Of a stretch of DNA of 64,000 bases, positions 12,426-25,436 are shown piece by piece. The notes under the pieces are model-generated. The model saw only the letters and a list, made by a program, of their open reading frames with translations, made no database searches and had not been told where the DNA came from. The stretch comes from Pseudoscleropodium purum. Taxonomy: Eukaryota > Streptophyta > Bryopsida > Hypnales > Brachytheciaceae. A program made the position numbers and the translations under genes. Numbering within the stretch: position 1 is the stretch's first letter; each line of letters starts with the position of its first letter. Location of the stretch: contig OZ017805.1 in the NCBI GenBank assembly GCA_963969395.1, forward strand, positions 5,208,001-5,272,000, in the 5' to 3' direction.

Positions 12426-12547
12426 CTCACTTGGCAGCCACTTATCATTAAGATAAGTCCACATCATCTTTTTTTACCTTCATAGAAAGTCAACTACATA
12501 TTGACTACAATGGACGAGTGGCACCTCCACCGGACGGGCGAATCGGA

Positions 12548-12574
12548 TGGACGGACAAGCGGTCTGTCCGTCCA
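12548..12574. other. Perfect 10-bp GC-rich hairpin, 7-nt loop
   Basis: TGGACGGACA, loop AGCGGTC, then TGTCCGTCCA. It stands out in an AT-rich region and no gene is adjacent, so a terminator role is unsupported. It may be the end or centre of a small inverted-repeat element. Confidence 0.7.
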
Positions 12575-14569
12575 CTATGACAACTCTGTCTTCATTGTCT
12601 AAGATAAAATCACTATAGGACTTTGACACCAAAATGCCATTTGCAATGGAAAGCTACAAATGTTCTTGGAAAATGAATCATGTACCTTCCTTGGAAACAT
12701 GGAGCATTGCCACTTTCATGCTTTTTTTATTGTTGAACGTACATGTGCTTCTACAGTGGAAAATCTAGGAACAAATTGTGCCTATAGAACCATTTTATGA
12801 CCCACATGGTCAATACAGTATTGCCTAGTACCTTGAGACCTAGATGCTGCATATTGAACCACTTCATGTAAATGCAATGAGGACTAAGGTCAAGTCCTAC
12901 ATACATGGACATCGGAGATGATGGAAATTGTTTAGCCGCTTGATGTTAGGATGTACTAGCAAACATAACAAATTGCACCATAAATAGCATGCAACACAAG
13001 GTCACAATTGATAGAACATACCCAAAACGTGTCCCGTTCTAATGTCTAGAGGAATATCAAATTCTCTCTTTTGACATCTGCAACAACATTGAGGACAAAG
13101 TGGAAGGGTGACCTAGAAAGCTGACGTATCATACCACATCAACATTCCTTCTACCACATCACCTATTTTCCACGTGGAAGTCCACGTCATCTTTTTTCCA
13201 CTCCAAGCTACCCTACCTCCTTTTTTTAACAAAAGCAAATGTCTTATCTAAAACTATAGTAACTTTTACGAAATTACTCATAGTGAAAATGCATTTACGG
13301 TTGCTGACGTGGCAAGTGATGTCTTCTTTGATTATTGTTAGAACATATACATGTCTAAAATCTTCTCTCAAAGAACATTGGTGTTCTAGATAATAACTAT
13401 TTATTGGAAGTCTAATTTTGTATTGTTTCCCACAACATCCAAATAAATTGCATTTATGCCCTAGACATTTCAATGCTCTCTATGATGTAGCATGTCTAGT
13501 CTTTGACATGCTACGTTTCCGGCCGGACACCATGAAAAACATTGTTTTCTTATAGTGCAAATTGAAGGAGTTATTGAATTGGATACTTGCATTTGGGGAG
13601 TTTGTAGCAAAGAAATTAACCACCACTATACACAACCTTAGCTTACAAAATTGGAACACCAAAACAAAGTCAATTGCAATGAGGATTCCACATCTAGGAG
13701 TGATATGAAAGTGTCATACTGCTCAAAATAGGATGTGAAAATAAAGTAAAAAATTTGTAATTTTGTACCAACAAAACTAATAAATTATATAATCTGTCAT
13801 TCTATCATTTGCTGATGTAATACAGCAATATAAATTGGCTAGATTTTTTTAAGCTTGTTATAATTGAAAGCCAAAAAGTATTTAAAATTTTTTCCAAGTA
13901 GTACAAGAAAAACATGGCTTTATTTACAAAATGAAATATTTTTGAAACCTTTGTTTGAATTATTTTGAAGATCAATGCATTTAATTGGTTGATCTTGTAG
14001 TATTAAAAGATATTGATATATAAATATGAAATACTAAAAGATGGAAAAAATTAAAAAGAAAATGTAGATTGCAAAATATGAAATCTTCTTGTGAAACATT
14101 TACTTTAAACCTCAATATAACCAATCATGAGACTTGAATTCTTGAAGGAATAAAGAGTTATTTTAGAATTCACATTTTGCACAAAATTACTCAAATATAA
14201 AGAAATTACAAGAATTGTTAAGTGACAATAATTGATTTTATATGACTTATTAGGATGAAGATATTTATATGATTTGGAATTCTTTGATGTAATTTTGAGA
14301 TTCAATTGTCATTTAGTTTTTAACATAAAATGTCCTTTTAGTAAATGATTGTATTTATTTAAAAAATAAGTTGATACTTCTATAATTTGTATACTATAAT
14401 TGAAGTACATAAATAGAAGGTAATTTTTGGTGGTTCTTTCCCATGGCCAATGGCGCTTAAAATAACTTGTGGATTGAAATCCACAAGAATTTTTTCATTG
14501 TAATACATTTATGAAATAAACAAAGGAAATTCAAAAGTTCATTTCAAAATTTTTGATGCCATTAGATTT

Positions 14570-15010
14570 GCCAAACAGTAGATCATTTGCCTCATTCCAA
14601 CTATCCGATGAGGCGGACGCAGAATAGTCTACCTTGCCACAACCATCTTATTTAGTAGATAGAGTCCAATTGTCAAATGATATGAACGACAATTAGTCCA
14701 TCTAGTTGTAGCCATTGGATTAGACAAACAATACATCATTTGCCTTGTCTCAATTGTCCGATTAGGCAAATGTGGACATGCCATCAAATGAGGCGGATGC
14801 TCAACAATGTGCCCACTTGTGGACGGTACATTGTCCACCAAATCCCAACCATTTGATCAAATGAATGTAGTCCAATTAGCAAATGGGGGCAGACATCGAA
14901 TAGTTTGCCTAATTCAAGCTATTAGACCTAGCAAACAATACAATGTTTGTCTAATTGTGGCCATAGGATTCACTAGACGAGCTAGCGGGCATGGTCAAGG
15001 TAGATAGCCT
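14570..15010. repeat. Degenerate tandem repeat with 'gccattggattagacaaacaatacatcatttgcct'-like units
   Basis: Related units start near 14570, 14706 and 14925 (the last rearranged), with spacing of about 130-220 bp. They carry shared words such as 'caaacaatac', 'catttgcct' and 'gaggcggac/atgc'. The short frames here on both strands are by-products. No gene is recognised. Confidence 0.5.
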
Positions 15011-18000
15011 CAATAGACACTTATGAACGGCCAATGCAAACAGGAATTTATCCCCTAGTAAATTTTCTAAAATCTAAATGTCATAGGACATTCTAGAGCT
15101 CACACCTGCAAAGGTTGGACATTTGTGGACAAGGCTAGACATTAGGATGTCTTGACAACTTTGCAAATAGACGTCAACTATGGTTTGAAAAACATCCAAT
15201 TATTTGTTGTAACAGCTTGTATGAACATGTAATACTACATTCCAATTGCCACATTAACATCCTTATAAATAACTTGTGTATATGTATTATCTACCAAAAT
15301 ACCCTTGCGTAAGATACAACATCTATATAAAGATAAGAATGTCAATAGAACCTTGCCAAACTCTATTGACTAGACTTGCGACATCATCTAATGTAAATCT
15401 CACATCATCTTTTTGTATAGCCATGTCATGTACCACATCATCAACAAGTCAAGTAAAAAAAATTCCCATGTAGCATTGCTCAACTACATGTGGCTTCCAC
15501 ATAGTACAATTTCAACAACTCTTTAAACTATATATGTGGAAATGTTCTTAAACATTCTAAATTAGGGCTCTTTTTTTTCAAATTTGGTCATAAAATTTGC
15601 ATATCAATCATGACAAATTTTTTTAGACATCAATGTTGAAATGCTCGATGCAAAACAAAATATATTTTATACTAATCAACTTGTTACAAACAATGCAGAT
15701 TTCTTATACAAGTGTTTTTTAGTTGCAATGACAATGGTGTTCAATTGTTATAGTTAATTCCATTCAATTATGTAACTAGAACCATTCTTGTAGTCAAATA
15801 TGAATATGCATTATGCATTGTTGTAGTAATATAACACATATGTGTACTTGATTATAGTTAGTTCAAATGAATTGAACAAATATTATATTATACAAATTTT
15901 TTGTAGTAAATTTTGATCATCTATGTATATAAGAGAGATTTTGAAATACAATTTTGTAATTGTATTGTAATTTTTAAATATGTTTGATTTATGCATTTAG
16001 TATAGGTCCACTTGCATGGTCTATTTGCTAGACGTCATTCCTTAACCAATCAGAGGAAAAAATGGCTCAATGTTGTCTTCAATCTAAACCAAGTATTGTA
16101 TTGCTACATAAAATAGTGTTTGTCTATACCTTGACTAAAGGCAAATTATTTGCATAGATGAATCTATTTAGCTATAATCTTCACAATGTTGGTCTAAGTA
16201 CATTCCAAGTGAGGAAGGTTCCTTGAAATCTTGGAATTATATGACAAAATCAATGTATAGAGGTCTATGTGTAGGAAAACTATCTAATTGATTATCTAAT
16301 TTTTGTTCCATAGGTTCGATGTAGCTCACATCCATGTGGTGTTAAGGTCTCACATCTACACCATATTGATAATAGATGGGGCTAACTTGACTTATTTGGA
16401 AATTAATAAGCCTATTTTCATATTGGCCATAATAGTATGGTTTTTCAATAGATGGTTGTTGAATGTTGATAGGAAAAACACTATCCAAATAGATGATAGC
16501 CTTAACAAGTATTATTGCAACTCTATGCCTAACATCATCTATCATACTATTGTGTGTATGATACTTTGAATGTGTACAAAGATATTTTCCTTATATTGAC
16601 TTTATAGACTTAGTAACAATTCACTACGTGGGAGAAGAGTATATGAAGAATTTTGTACAAAAGAGATATTGAACTACTACCTTTAAATCATCCATATTTA
16701 TTGTACAAATATATAAAAGATGCTCATTATGACAATTTTAAGAACAAAAAATAGAATTTAGGATTTTGCTTCTCATTTGAAGCAAACACTTATATATAGG
16801 AATTTAATCAAAGAAATAAATTTCTTTATTTTCTTCAAATGTGCAATTTTAATTTAGCTTCAAGACTTTTATTGGATCTTCACTAATTTTGAATGAAATT
16901 GAACATTTTGTAGCATATTCTTGAGATCAAGTCATTCCAAACTATTATTGACACTCATCATTTTCAACCACCAAAAAAATCACTAAAATGAAAATTTTGT
17001 GTTTCAAAATGCATACAAAAGAAGTACAATTGTTAACTTCAATAACTTAGAGGTGCAAAATAGTGCCACAATGCACCCAAAAAAATAAATTTGGCTAGAA
17101 ATGGTGAAAATTTTGAAATTTTTTATTAAAAATATTCAATTTAATAAAAACTACAAATGAAATCAACAAATTGTGGATGAAAATAGAATTAGGGATATAT
17201 GATATGTGTTAGTGTGATCCAAAAAGTGGATGAATGTTGAAATTTTGGACACCGCTATAATATTTTATATTACTTCTTTAGCACTTCATAAAAAATGGAA
17301 AAAAAAGAGTTCAGTAACTTTTGTAATATATATATATAAAATAATTATTTTAAATATACTTCTATAGAGTAGCTAAGATTTTACTAGAAGACCATCACCT
17401 CTAAATTTTAGTACTACATTCACAACCTTTCAAATTAGCAAGTGTGACATTCAATTTAAACTATTTTTTGATAGTAAAACATATCAGAAAAAATAATAGA
17501 CAATTTACCAATGCCTTGTTCATGAATCTTGAATCATTTAGAGCTATAACACAAATGTTATGGCCAACAAACAAATCAACACACGTTTGATAGAAAAAAA
17601 TAAAATTCTTCATGCAATTGCCCTAACTAAAAGAAAGACAAGCTCTAAGAAATCCAAGGAAGCTGATATGTTTTATCTTGTATTACCCTTCTATTTAAGA
17701 TGCCAACAAATATAAAACTCCGGTTCAAAAGCATTACCAACTCTACCAGTAGTTCTGGATAATGCTAACAATCAACAATCCCAAGACCTATTTTCCTCAT
17801 TTCGCCCAAAGACTATTACTGTGCCAAAGGAAGAGCTACTAATGCGACATCTATTTCCATGTATAGAAAGCAATGAATAAAATTGGATGGAAATTTTCGA
17901 ATTTCAAATATTTTTTATTGTTATGGTAGTTGAATGTTGCAACAGCTAGAACTTTTTAATGTAAGAAAAAGCTATTCTTGTTTTGGTTCATGGCAGAAAT

Positions 18001-18690
18001 TGCTAAGTATTTTCTAAATGTAGTGCATATTTGTGATTGTTGAATTCCAAACCAAGTAGAGAATGAAATACAAGGCCAAAACAAGTAATAAGGAAACACA
18101 AAGCTAAAATAAGTAGAAAATGAAAATCAAAGGCAAACAAAGTAGACAATGGAATTAAGGAAAATTTTCATATATATTGAAGTTCACAATTTTACAATTT
18201 ACACCATTCTTTTCAAAGAATGAAAATCAATAAACAAAGACAAAAACATACAAGTGAAAGTAAAAATTGACAACATTGATAAGAAAATTCATTGATAAGG
18301 AAATTGAACCCTCTTTGACTGCCCAATATGTAGTGTCAATGTTTTGTACAATACAAAACATACAAGACACATTAGTATGATTAGTGGAAACTACAAATGT
18401 AAACCAAACAAGACCAAGTCGTTGAAGCTCAAACTGCATTCCTGAATTTCCACAGCCTACATTCCACAAGCAAGTTGTAGTAGGCAGTTCCCAACATTAT
18501 TGAAGCATGGAGTTAAGAAAAATATGAGATGTTGAGTAAGCTTAATCTCATGAAAACTAAAGTAATCACATGGTATTTTGAGGATACTGCTTCCACTTTG
18601 TTGCTACCACTACTTCATACATCTCTTTGTCGAACAACTTTTACGGTACTTTTCCAAGATTCAATTGCTTCCTTGTAAGGGAAATTGTCA
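15011..18690. other. Long AT-rich stretch, nothing recognisable
   Basis: I see no conserved motif or frame with coding character. Low-complexity A and T runs and a short (TA)n at 17327-17337 are present. Frames at 16303-16569 and 18227-18469 are short and unmatched. Another 'cacatcatcttttt' word occurs near 15402, like those at 12455 and 13180. Confidence 0.5.
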
Positions 18691-18699
18691 AGTGAAAAT

Positions 18700-21340
18700 T
18701 ATTTTTGGCCAAATATACACACAAGGGATAGATGTTTGCCTAATCTATTTTGTAGACAAGATTTAAGGAATTTGAGAATGGAGAAACACCTCTCATCTTC
18801 CATTGAACCTACAACCAAAGAGTAGCTAATTTCAGCAAGTTTGAAGTATTTAGAAATCAAGTTATACAAATGTTGTGATTGGGAAAGCTTATGCCAAAGC
18901 TTCATGATTAGATACAAATGGAAAGGCTGCCTATAAGCTGTCTCCAAGTTAACATGCCTCCAAGTTAGCATGCATGTAACCTTGAATAACCTAGCCTAAT
19001 TCTCCAAATTGGATGCAAATAACATTTTAGGGATGGTGTATTGCACCCCCCCCCCCCCCCCCTCCATCTGAGAAAGGCCTGTGGTGCAATTGCCTCGACA
19101 CACCGAAGAAATCTTTTATTACCACGAAATGGTAGGCAAAACTCTTATTTGCCTTGTTCTACAACTAATACTATAGGTATATTATGCCAAAGGCGTCAAG
19201 AAGGACCTATTGTGAGAACCTTCGGTCAAGTTCGTCAATCAAAGATTGTTCAATCTTTGCGTAGTGGCGAAGAAGCCCTATTAGAAGTTAGAAGTGATTG
19301 GGGTTAATAGTACAAATTGCAAAGATAGACACAATTTCAAGGAAATACATTGACCACCAAATGGAACTAAAAGAACCAAAGCTAAGCTCCAACCTTTGAA
19401 CCTCAAGGAAAAAAAAGAACTGAAAAATGCACAAGTGCACAACATAAAGACATCGACGAAAAAAATGGAACTCAAAAAACCAGTCCTCCATCAAAAGAAA
19501 ATATGGAACTCAAAGAACTGGTGCTCTATCTAAGTCTCTGGTTTAGTAGACAACAACAACAAAATGGAATTGAAGGAAATGCCACTCCAACCAAGCTTGT
19601 GGTAAACATGATGACAAAATACAAATGGACTTGAAAGAACTAGTGGCCAACACCTCCAAGAAGCACATTCAAACACATTCAAATATAAAGTAAACACAAG
19701 GAAAAAATGAAGTGATTCTTTATCTACAAATTGAAGCTTGATGTTGTCTTGGATTTGATTGAATTCTTCATGTGTCACAATCAAGTGTTTCCTAATTTGT
19801 TTATTGTGGAATCTGGTTTACACATGGGTGTGTCTAGATTTGTGATCAAAATCAAAGAGTAAGTGGCAAAGTCCACAGTCTATGGGAATTGGCCGCCATT
19901 GCATTAGAATGTCAACACAGGATGTTGAAACTAATTCACTATACTGTTTAAAATTGGACTTGTTGTATATTGTCATGTTGTTAATGAACATTTGGGCCAA
20001 TTCACTTTGGCAAACCTTCACCGCTTGAAGGAAATCACAAATTCACAAATGAAAACATTACATGCCTATGACAACTTTATCAAACAATGGCTAGCATTCA
20101 CCTAAGGAATGAAGAAAGCTAGTGAAAAAAAAAAACTCAATGTTGACCAATAGGTCAAAATTATTGAGAGCACCAACATTCGCTTTGTGACTAAGGGTGG
20201 CAGTCATGTCCACACCCATTTTCATCAATAGGGTTTGGTATTTAGACATAATTCTCGCAATAGGATTCCACATTGAAATCCAACATGTATCAACGTTTCT
20301 TATCATTTTATTTCCTTTAGTTTCTATGAGATCAACTAACCTCTACAACTAAGCATGACATCTATTGTTGCAACAAAAGTAGGAGTAAATGGAGCCAAAG
20401 AGCCTTTCTTGCCTAGATACAAGTGGGAACTTCAACATTGTTTGAACAACCAAGTTCAATTGATGACTTACATAACTTGCCCTTATAAAGAAGGGAGCCC
20501 ATTTTTCACGAATCTAGGTGGTGACACCCATCTTTGGTCCCTAAAATGTGAAGACTCCATCAAAGCCAAAACAAAGTACTTTTGATGTGATTTGCTCTCG
20601 AGAAAGCTCCCCCTCATCTACTATAGTATACATTATGACATCAATAAGCTGATCAGTTGTCCTAGAGTTGGACACACAAGACAAATGCAAGAGATGAGGG
20701 ACCCTCTCCCAACTCTTCATCGCAAATATTCATGAACACTAATCCCAAATGTGTTATCAATCAATGTGACTTCGTTGGTACTTATTGAAACAATGAGAGT
20801 AGACTAAACAACATTTTTTAGGGCAAAAAGAACACAATCATGCAAATGTTTTGACATTTCCCAACCAATACTTTCCAACCAATGTTTTTGGAGTAGATTT
20901 CTTACCTTCAAGTGCTGCAATAGTTGTTGTTGTTGCTTGTAATCGTACATTGGTATATTATGTTAAAAATGTGGAATAAGGTTGAAAATTGAACTCCCTT
21001 TCTTTTCATGTCGCCCTCTAATCCTTCGAGCAGCTACTCAGCCACAATGCTTCCATTCTTCTACCTTGCTTATAGCTTGCAAAATTTTAAGTGGCGGCAG
21101 TCCTCTTTGACGAAGATGTCACCCTTCTACAAGTGAGGTTTTGGAATGCCATCCTCTTGCAAGTACATTTCCCCTCATGTTTTTCCAAGTTATCTAATTT
21201 CGGAACCATAATCTTGCAATGGCCATTGATGCTTGTGCAACTATGGAACACCACCCTGATTATATTGCCATCAGAGTTCAATTTGCCTTTGTCCACGCAA
21301 ACTTGTAGGCCTAAACTTCCGACCAACGACAAATACTGGA
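18700..21340 (-). pseudogene. Decayed hAT-type transposase-like gene (ZNF862-like)
   Basis: Minus-strand order. An N-terminal zinc-finger-like part lies at 21087-21332, with GHCKIMVPKLDNLEKHEGK and a cysteine-rich CTCKRMAFQNLTCRR. A region at 20420-20600 reads VLCFGFDGVFTF, GPKMGVTT and SYVSHQLNLVVQTML, then GSIYSYFCN, matching the 'GADGAS..QG.KTGV' block of ZNF862-like hAT proteins. Next come SKYQTLLMKMGVDM, KANVGALNNFDLLVNIE and VCQSELAQMFINN (20300-19970). A hAT dimerisation-like end follows: LAEISYSLVVGSMEDERCFSILK, with VGSMEDERCFSILKFLKS as its core (18760-18900). Many stops and frameshifts show that it is dead. Confidence 0.7.
19041..19310. other. 17-nt poly-C run followed by a distinct 240-bp segment
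   Basis: Positions 19046-19062 are 17 consecutive C. Next to it is an 88-codon plus-strand frame (19041-19307) whose later half, with EGPIVRTFGQVRQSKIVQSL and RSGEEALLEVRSDWG, is better coding-like than its surroundings and less AT-rich. It interrupts the hAT-like fossil, so it is probably an inserted fragment. I do not recognise its source. Confidence 0.4.
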
Positions 21341-22559
21341 GGTGGATTCAACCTTAATTAGATTTCTTTTGCCTAATCCTACCACCGATTTGCATCTCTT
21401 CCCTTTTCCAAGAGTCTTGTAAGCGTTGGCACTAGGACTTAGAAGAGACATGACAGTCACCTCCGAGGTTGTGCACTAGTGCGGTGCAAGTGACATAGAT
21501 TCCTCCAAGCGCGTCTCAAATATGTACATCACTCTTAATATAACATATTTCCCAATTCCACTTAAATTGGGGCTAGACTCAAAGGTTTTGACACAAAATT
21601 TGACAAGTAATCTCAACCGAGGTGCCATGATCAACGTGCAAGCTTGTAATCTTGCACCCGAATACCCCAATAACCCCACACAAGTAGTACCGCAAGTAGC
21701 CAATGACACCACCAAAAAATCCAAAAAAAAACAAGGAAAAAAATTTAAGTGCTAGGAAACAAACAACGAAAGTAGCACAATTCAATGACTCCAATCTTCA
21801 GTAAGATAGCAACAATGGCGACAAAACAATTCGATGACTTTGATCTTTAGCAAAACACCAACAACAGTGACAATATACATCAATGTTAAGCTCAAATTTT
21901 GTCAAATGCATAATGCAATCAAAGGTACCAAACCCATATCCAAGAGCAATTAAATATTCCATGTCTAAACTCTCAATTGCCACAAAAACGAGGAGCAACC
22001 ATTGAATTGCCACCTCCATTCCCAAATTGCAGTGAATGCAAGAGTCAAGAGCAACGATTAGTTGATCACCTCAAATCTCTAAAAATTTGACCACAATAAC
22101 TAAAGGAATTGGCAGCTTGGCACAACAAATTTGAAAGCCAAGGACGAAGGAAACAATTTTCAAAACACGAAATTGATTCCATCAATCATAGAACCTCATC
22201 CCTAACACTTCTGAGGGCCCTGAATCCCTCGATGATAGATATCTTAGTAAGCTCAGTTAATGCTAAACAAGTTCAGTAAAGGAAAACAGCAGGAGCTGTC
22301 AAATAAGGAGGTTTAGGGTAATGAGTGCCTAATCCTAATGAAGCTAACTGCGGCCCTCCAATGAAACTGCCACACAAAAGCATCAGCAACCCAAGAGACA
22401 ACCCAGCTCCCCAACCAAAAAAAATTTAGAAAATGGATGCTATTCGTTGGCAGGATGATTATCTCAAACTCCAACATTTCCTGCACTGAGCAATAGATTT
22501 TGCTCAAAATCTTTTTTTTTAAGGTATTTCTTCTTTATAGATTTCACACATGTTCATTT
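21341..22559. other. No supported gene
   Basis: Several overlapping frames of 60-80 codons exist on both strands (for example 21476-21755 and 21798-22025). None shows a motif or an advantage over the opposite strand. The segment probably continues the decayed element on its left side. Confidence 0.4.
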
Positions 22560-23201
22560 CAGGTAGAAAAGTGGCACAATTTAGCCAGTTTCGGGATTGC
22601 TGCCAGCAACAAACCCATATCTCATCTGAAAGTTGTGCCCTCTTAAAAGCTGGCCTTTGCTGTGAAGAACTGGACATGGAACCCGTAGTAAATCCAATTC
22701 TTCATAGGGCCTGTGATGGGCAACTCGAGTGAAACGAATTGGACATGGAACCCCAAATGAATTCAATCCTTCATACGGCATCCATCCAAAAGCCATGTCT
22801 CCGAACCTACGGTTTGGGGGCCCCTTCCTTGCATCGTCTTGTTTGGGGGAAGAAGAAATTCGAGGAATGGGTGCGCCTTCACTAATTCAAGCAGGGGCAG
22901 ACAATGAGAAAACTTTGAATACCTATACTGGTCTTTCAACCAGAAATAAAAGAATAAAAGAGTAAACACTAAAAGTAAATCATGAGCGTACAGCAAGAAC
23001 AGAATGTCAAATGCTTGTCAAGTGGGAATTATCGGATAACGAGAGATTTCAGTGTTCAGCACAGCTGAAAAGATCGACATAAACCGTACAATACTGCTAT
23101 GTTGGAAAATGAACATGCTTTGATCTACAGCGCATACAGTTCTGATCGGGTCTAAGACTTGGGGTACTCATCGCAAAATTCCGACAAGATTTGATGCAAA
23201 G
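22560..23201 (-). promoter_or_regulatory. Probable 3' UTR and downstream flank of the callose synthase gene
   Basis: This is the stretch directly after the TAA. In transcript direction it is U-rich with several possible plant-type near-upstream elements, but no single AATAAA-like signal stands out, so the cleavage site is not assigned. The far part contains a 69-bp tandem duplication (22667-22804) listed separately. Confidence 0.35.
22667..22804. repeat. 69-bp direct tandem duplication
   Basis: Unit 1 starts GAACTGGACATGGAACCC at 22667 and unit 2 starts GAATTGGACATGGAACCCC at 22736. Both contain 'TTCATA-GGC' downstream. They lie just beyond the callose synthase stop, in its presumed 3' flank. 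Confidence 0.75.
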
Positions 23202-25436
23202 TTACAACTTCTTTCTCCCAGCAAGAATTCTAGAAATTTGTAATCCTCGGCTGAAGGCCTGATTGAAGAGAAGGCGAGTCTGAAATTCTGACACGAAAGG
23301 AAACCATGAAAGGATAGCTACAGGTGTAAATAATAAGAGACCCATTAAGTACTCATATCCACGAGCAAGTGCCTTCACAGATTTCCAGAACCCTATTCTG
23401 GTCACCACTGGTTTGCAGGCTTGAAAAATCTGCACATGAAAAATAAATGAGCGCCTTTAAACATACAATGAAGACTTCAGAGAAACCAAAAGTTGCACTA
23501 AATTCAAGACACAATTAAAAACCAGATTCGTAACTTAATGAGCTGCATAAATCTGGAGAACTAGATCAAGGAAAAAGTAAACCATACAATCGTGAACTTC
23601 CACTGATCTCAAAAGATTCAAAAGTGGACCCATTGAAATCTAAACCAACGGCATTGAACCTACAAATGGCCCAATCCATCACAGAACCAATATTAGGCTC
23701 CAGTGTTTATAATATACCTCTAGAAGTAGGAAAAAATCAAGGGGTTTTAGGAATGTAGCGATGGACAGTAAAGAGAATACATATACCCTATGAACTTCAA
23801 GAATTGGAGATTGAATGCAAGGCTCCTTAACAGGTAATACTTTTAAGAAACTAGGAGCATTTATCAAATCACAGGGAAATCAATTGTTGCCAAAGATATT
23901 CGTAAAAGCATGCAAACTGACACTCAACATTGTTCAGTAAGGACTGAAACAAAGACTCCAGCACTGAAATAAATGACTGACCTGAAGCAAAGCCCAGCCA
24001 GTGGGTATAAATGCCAGAACGCAAGCAAACAGATCACCAACAGTAAAGCTTTTGACGTGTAGGATGGCAATGACTGATACAGATCCAATGAACAATGAAG
24101 CCTTCAAAAGTCGGAACAATAGCTGAAAATCAGCGCTGAATTTATCTCTACCCATCGAGACTATCTGTGGAAAAAATAAAAACCAGTCAACGGCTAGGTT
24201 AAATTCCCAAACTTTCATGTGCTACTCCATCTCTGAATGAAATTGAGTCCTGCGTCAGCCAGGTGAAAGAAAAAAGATTCATGCGTGAAATGAAAATGAT
24301 AAACAATTATCAGAAGACTGAAGATTGAACATAATACCTTCAATACTGTAAGAACTGCCACAATGACGAGCCACGAGAGCCCATACACCTGAAAAAGAAG
24401 TGCAGTGAAACAGTTGAAAACAAACGTAGTCTATTACAAACAGGTTTCATTGTTGTTCAAAGATTTTGACTTCAGATCAGTAAAAAGTAAAGAAATTCAA
24501 GGAACGGAAAGACAAGACTCATGATGAGGGGGGTACACTGATACTTAGATCCTTGGAGGAACGCGCAATGTTCAAATGGTAGACGATCCCATATTGATAC
24601 AGAAAGAACCGAATAGACAGCAGGACTTCTACAAATCGACCAAAAACTCCAGTGTAATTCAGATGCTCTTGTTCCTCGTCCCACCACGACTCCCAACTCT
24701 TGCTGCCTTCAACTCCAATCCCACCTCTGCCAGATGAAATAATACTGAGCATACTGATTACATTCTGACGACTGAAATCCCAGGAAACACGAACATAGTT
24801 GGAAATGATAAGGAAATTCAACGCATACCTGTTAGTCATCCATTTATTCCAATCATCCCAATCCTCCACAATTTTTTGCCACTCAAATCCTGAGGGGTTG
24901 AACAGGAATGGTGCAAATAGCCAACTTGCAACGAGGAACCACATAGAAAAAGTGATCAGTATATAAGTTGCAGCACCTTTTGCAGATCTCGACACATAAA
25001 GCGTGTAAACAATAAGGAGCAGAAAAAGCTCAATTGCTTTAGTGAAATGAGATCTGGAATATAGTCTGTAGTTGTCAGCAAATCGCTCATGCCTGACAAC
25101 AAATCCACGACCAGTTGCTCGGTACTTTGCACCACCATGCAGAATTGTACGGCCGAAGTAGTGAGTTTTTGTTCCCAAAGAGAATGTGAAGAAAACAGAT
25201 GCCAGCTGGAGTTGCATCGTAAGGAAGTCACTCAATGCAGTGCGAAACCCCCTTTCGAGACCAATTTCCATCACCATTGGTAGGGCCATAAGAAGCCCAA
25301 GCTGTACAAGGGCCTGAGAAGCCAATGCAGCAGTAAGGGCTTTATTATTTGCAGAATGGACAAGTGAGTCGTCCACTCCACTAAGAGCAAGATAGATTCG
25401 GCCATATAGGAAGACGTAAACCGTAAGCACCACAAT
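23202..25436 (-). other. Callose synthase exons 38-42: C-terminal catalytic end and second membrane cluster
   Basis: Residues about 1510-1928. Exon 38 is the longest (608 nt) and holds [75 protein letters not shown] and [20 protein letters not shown]. Exon 39 has [19 protein letters not shown]. Exons 40-42 add hydrophobic helices and end with [34 protein letters not shown], then [11 protein letters not shown] and a short basic tail before TAA. I count at least eight membrane segments, as expected for this end of the family. Confidence 0.93.

Larger units (their letters stand above)
11768..14570. other. AT-rich DNA without a supported gene
   Basis: Contains a degenerate CT-rich tandem array (12140-12425) and a perfect 10-bp hairpin (12548-12574). 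Two copies of the word 'tccac(a/g)tcatcttttttt' lie near 12455 and 13180, possibly ends of small nonautonomous elements. The two minus-strand frames at 13213-13662 are short and match no family known to me. Confidence 0.45.

Noticed and set aside
17327..17337. Short (TA)n run as a regulatory element
   Set aside because: It is an isolated microsatellite in AT-rich DNA with no gene nearby.
15011..18690. Several 60-90 codon frames on both strands
   Set aside because: This is expected by chance at this length, and they have no motif or codon bias.
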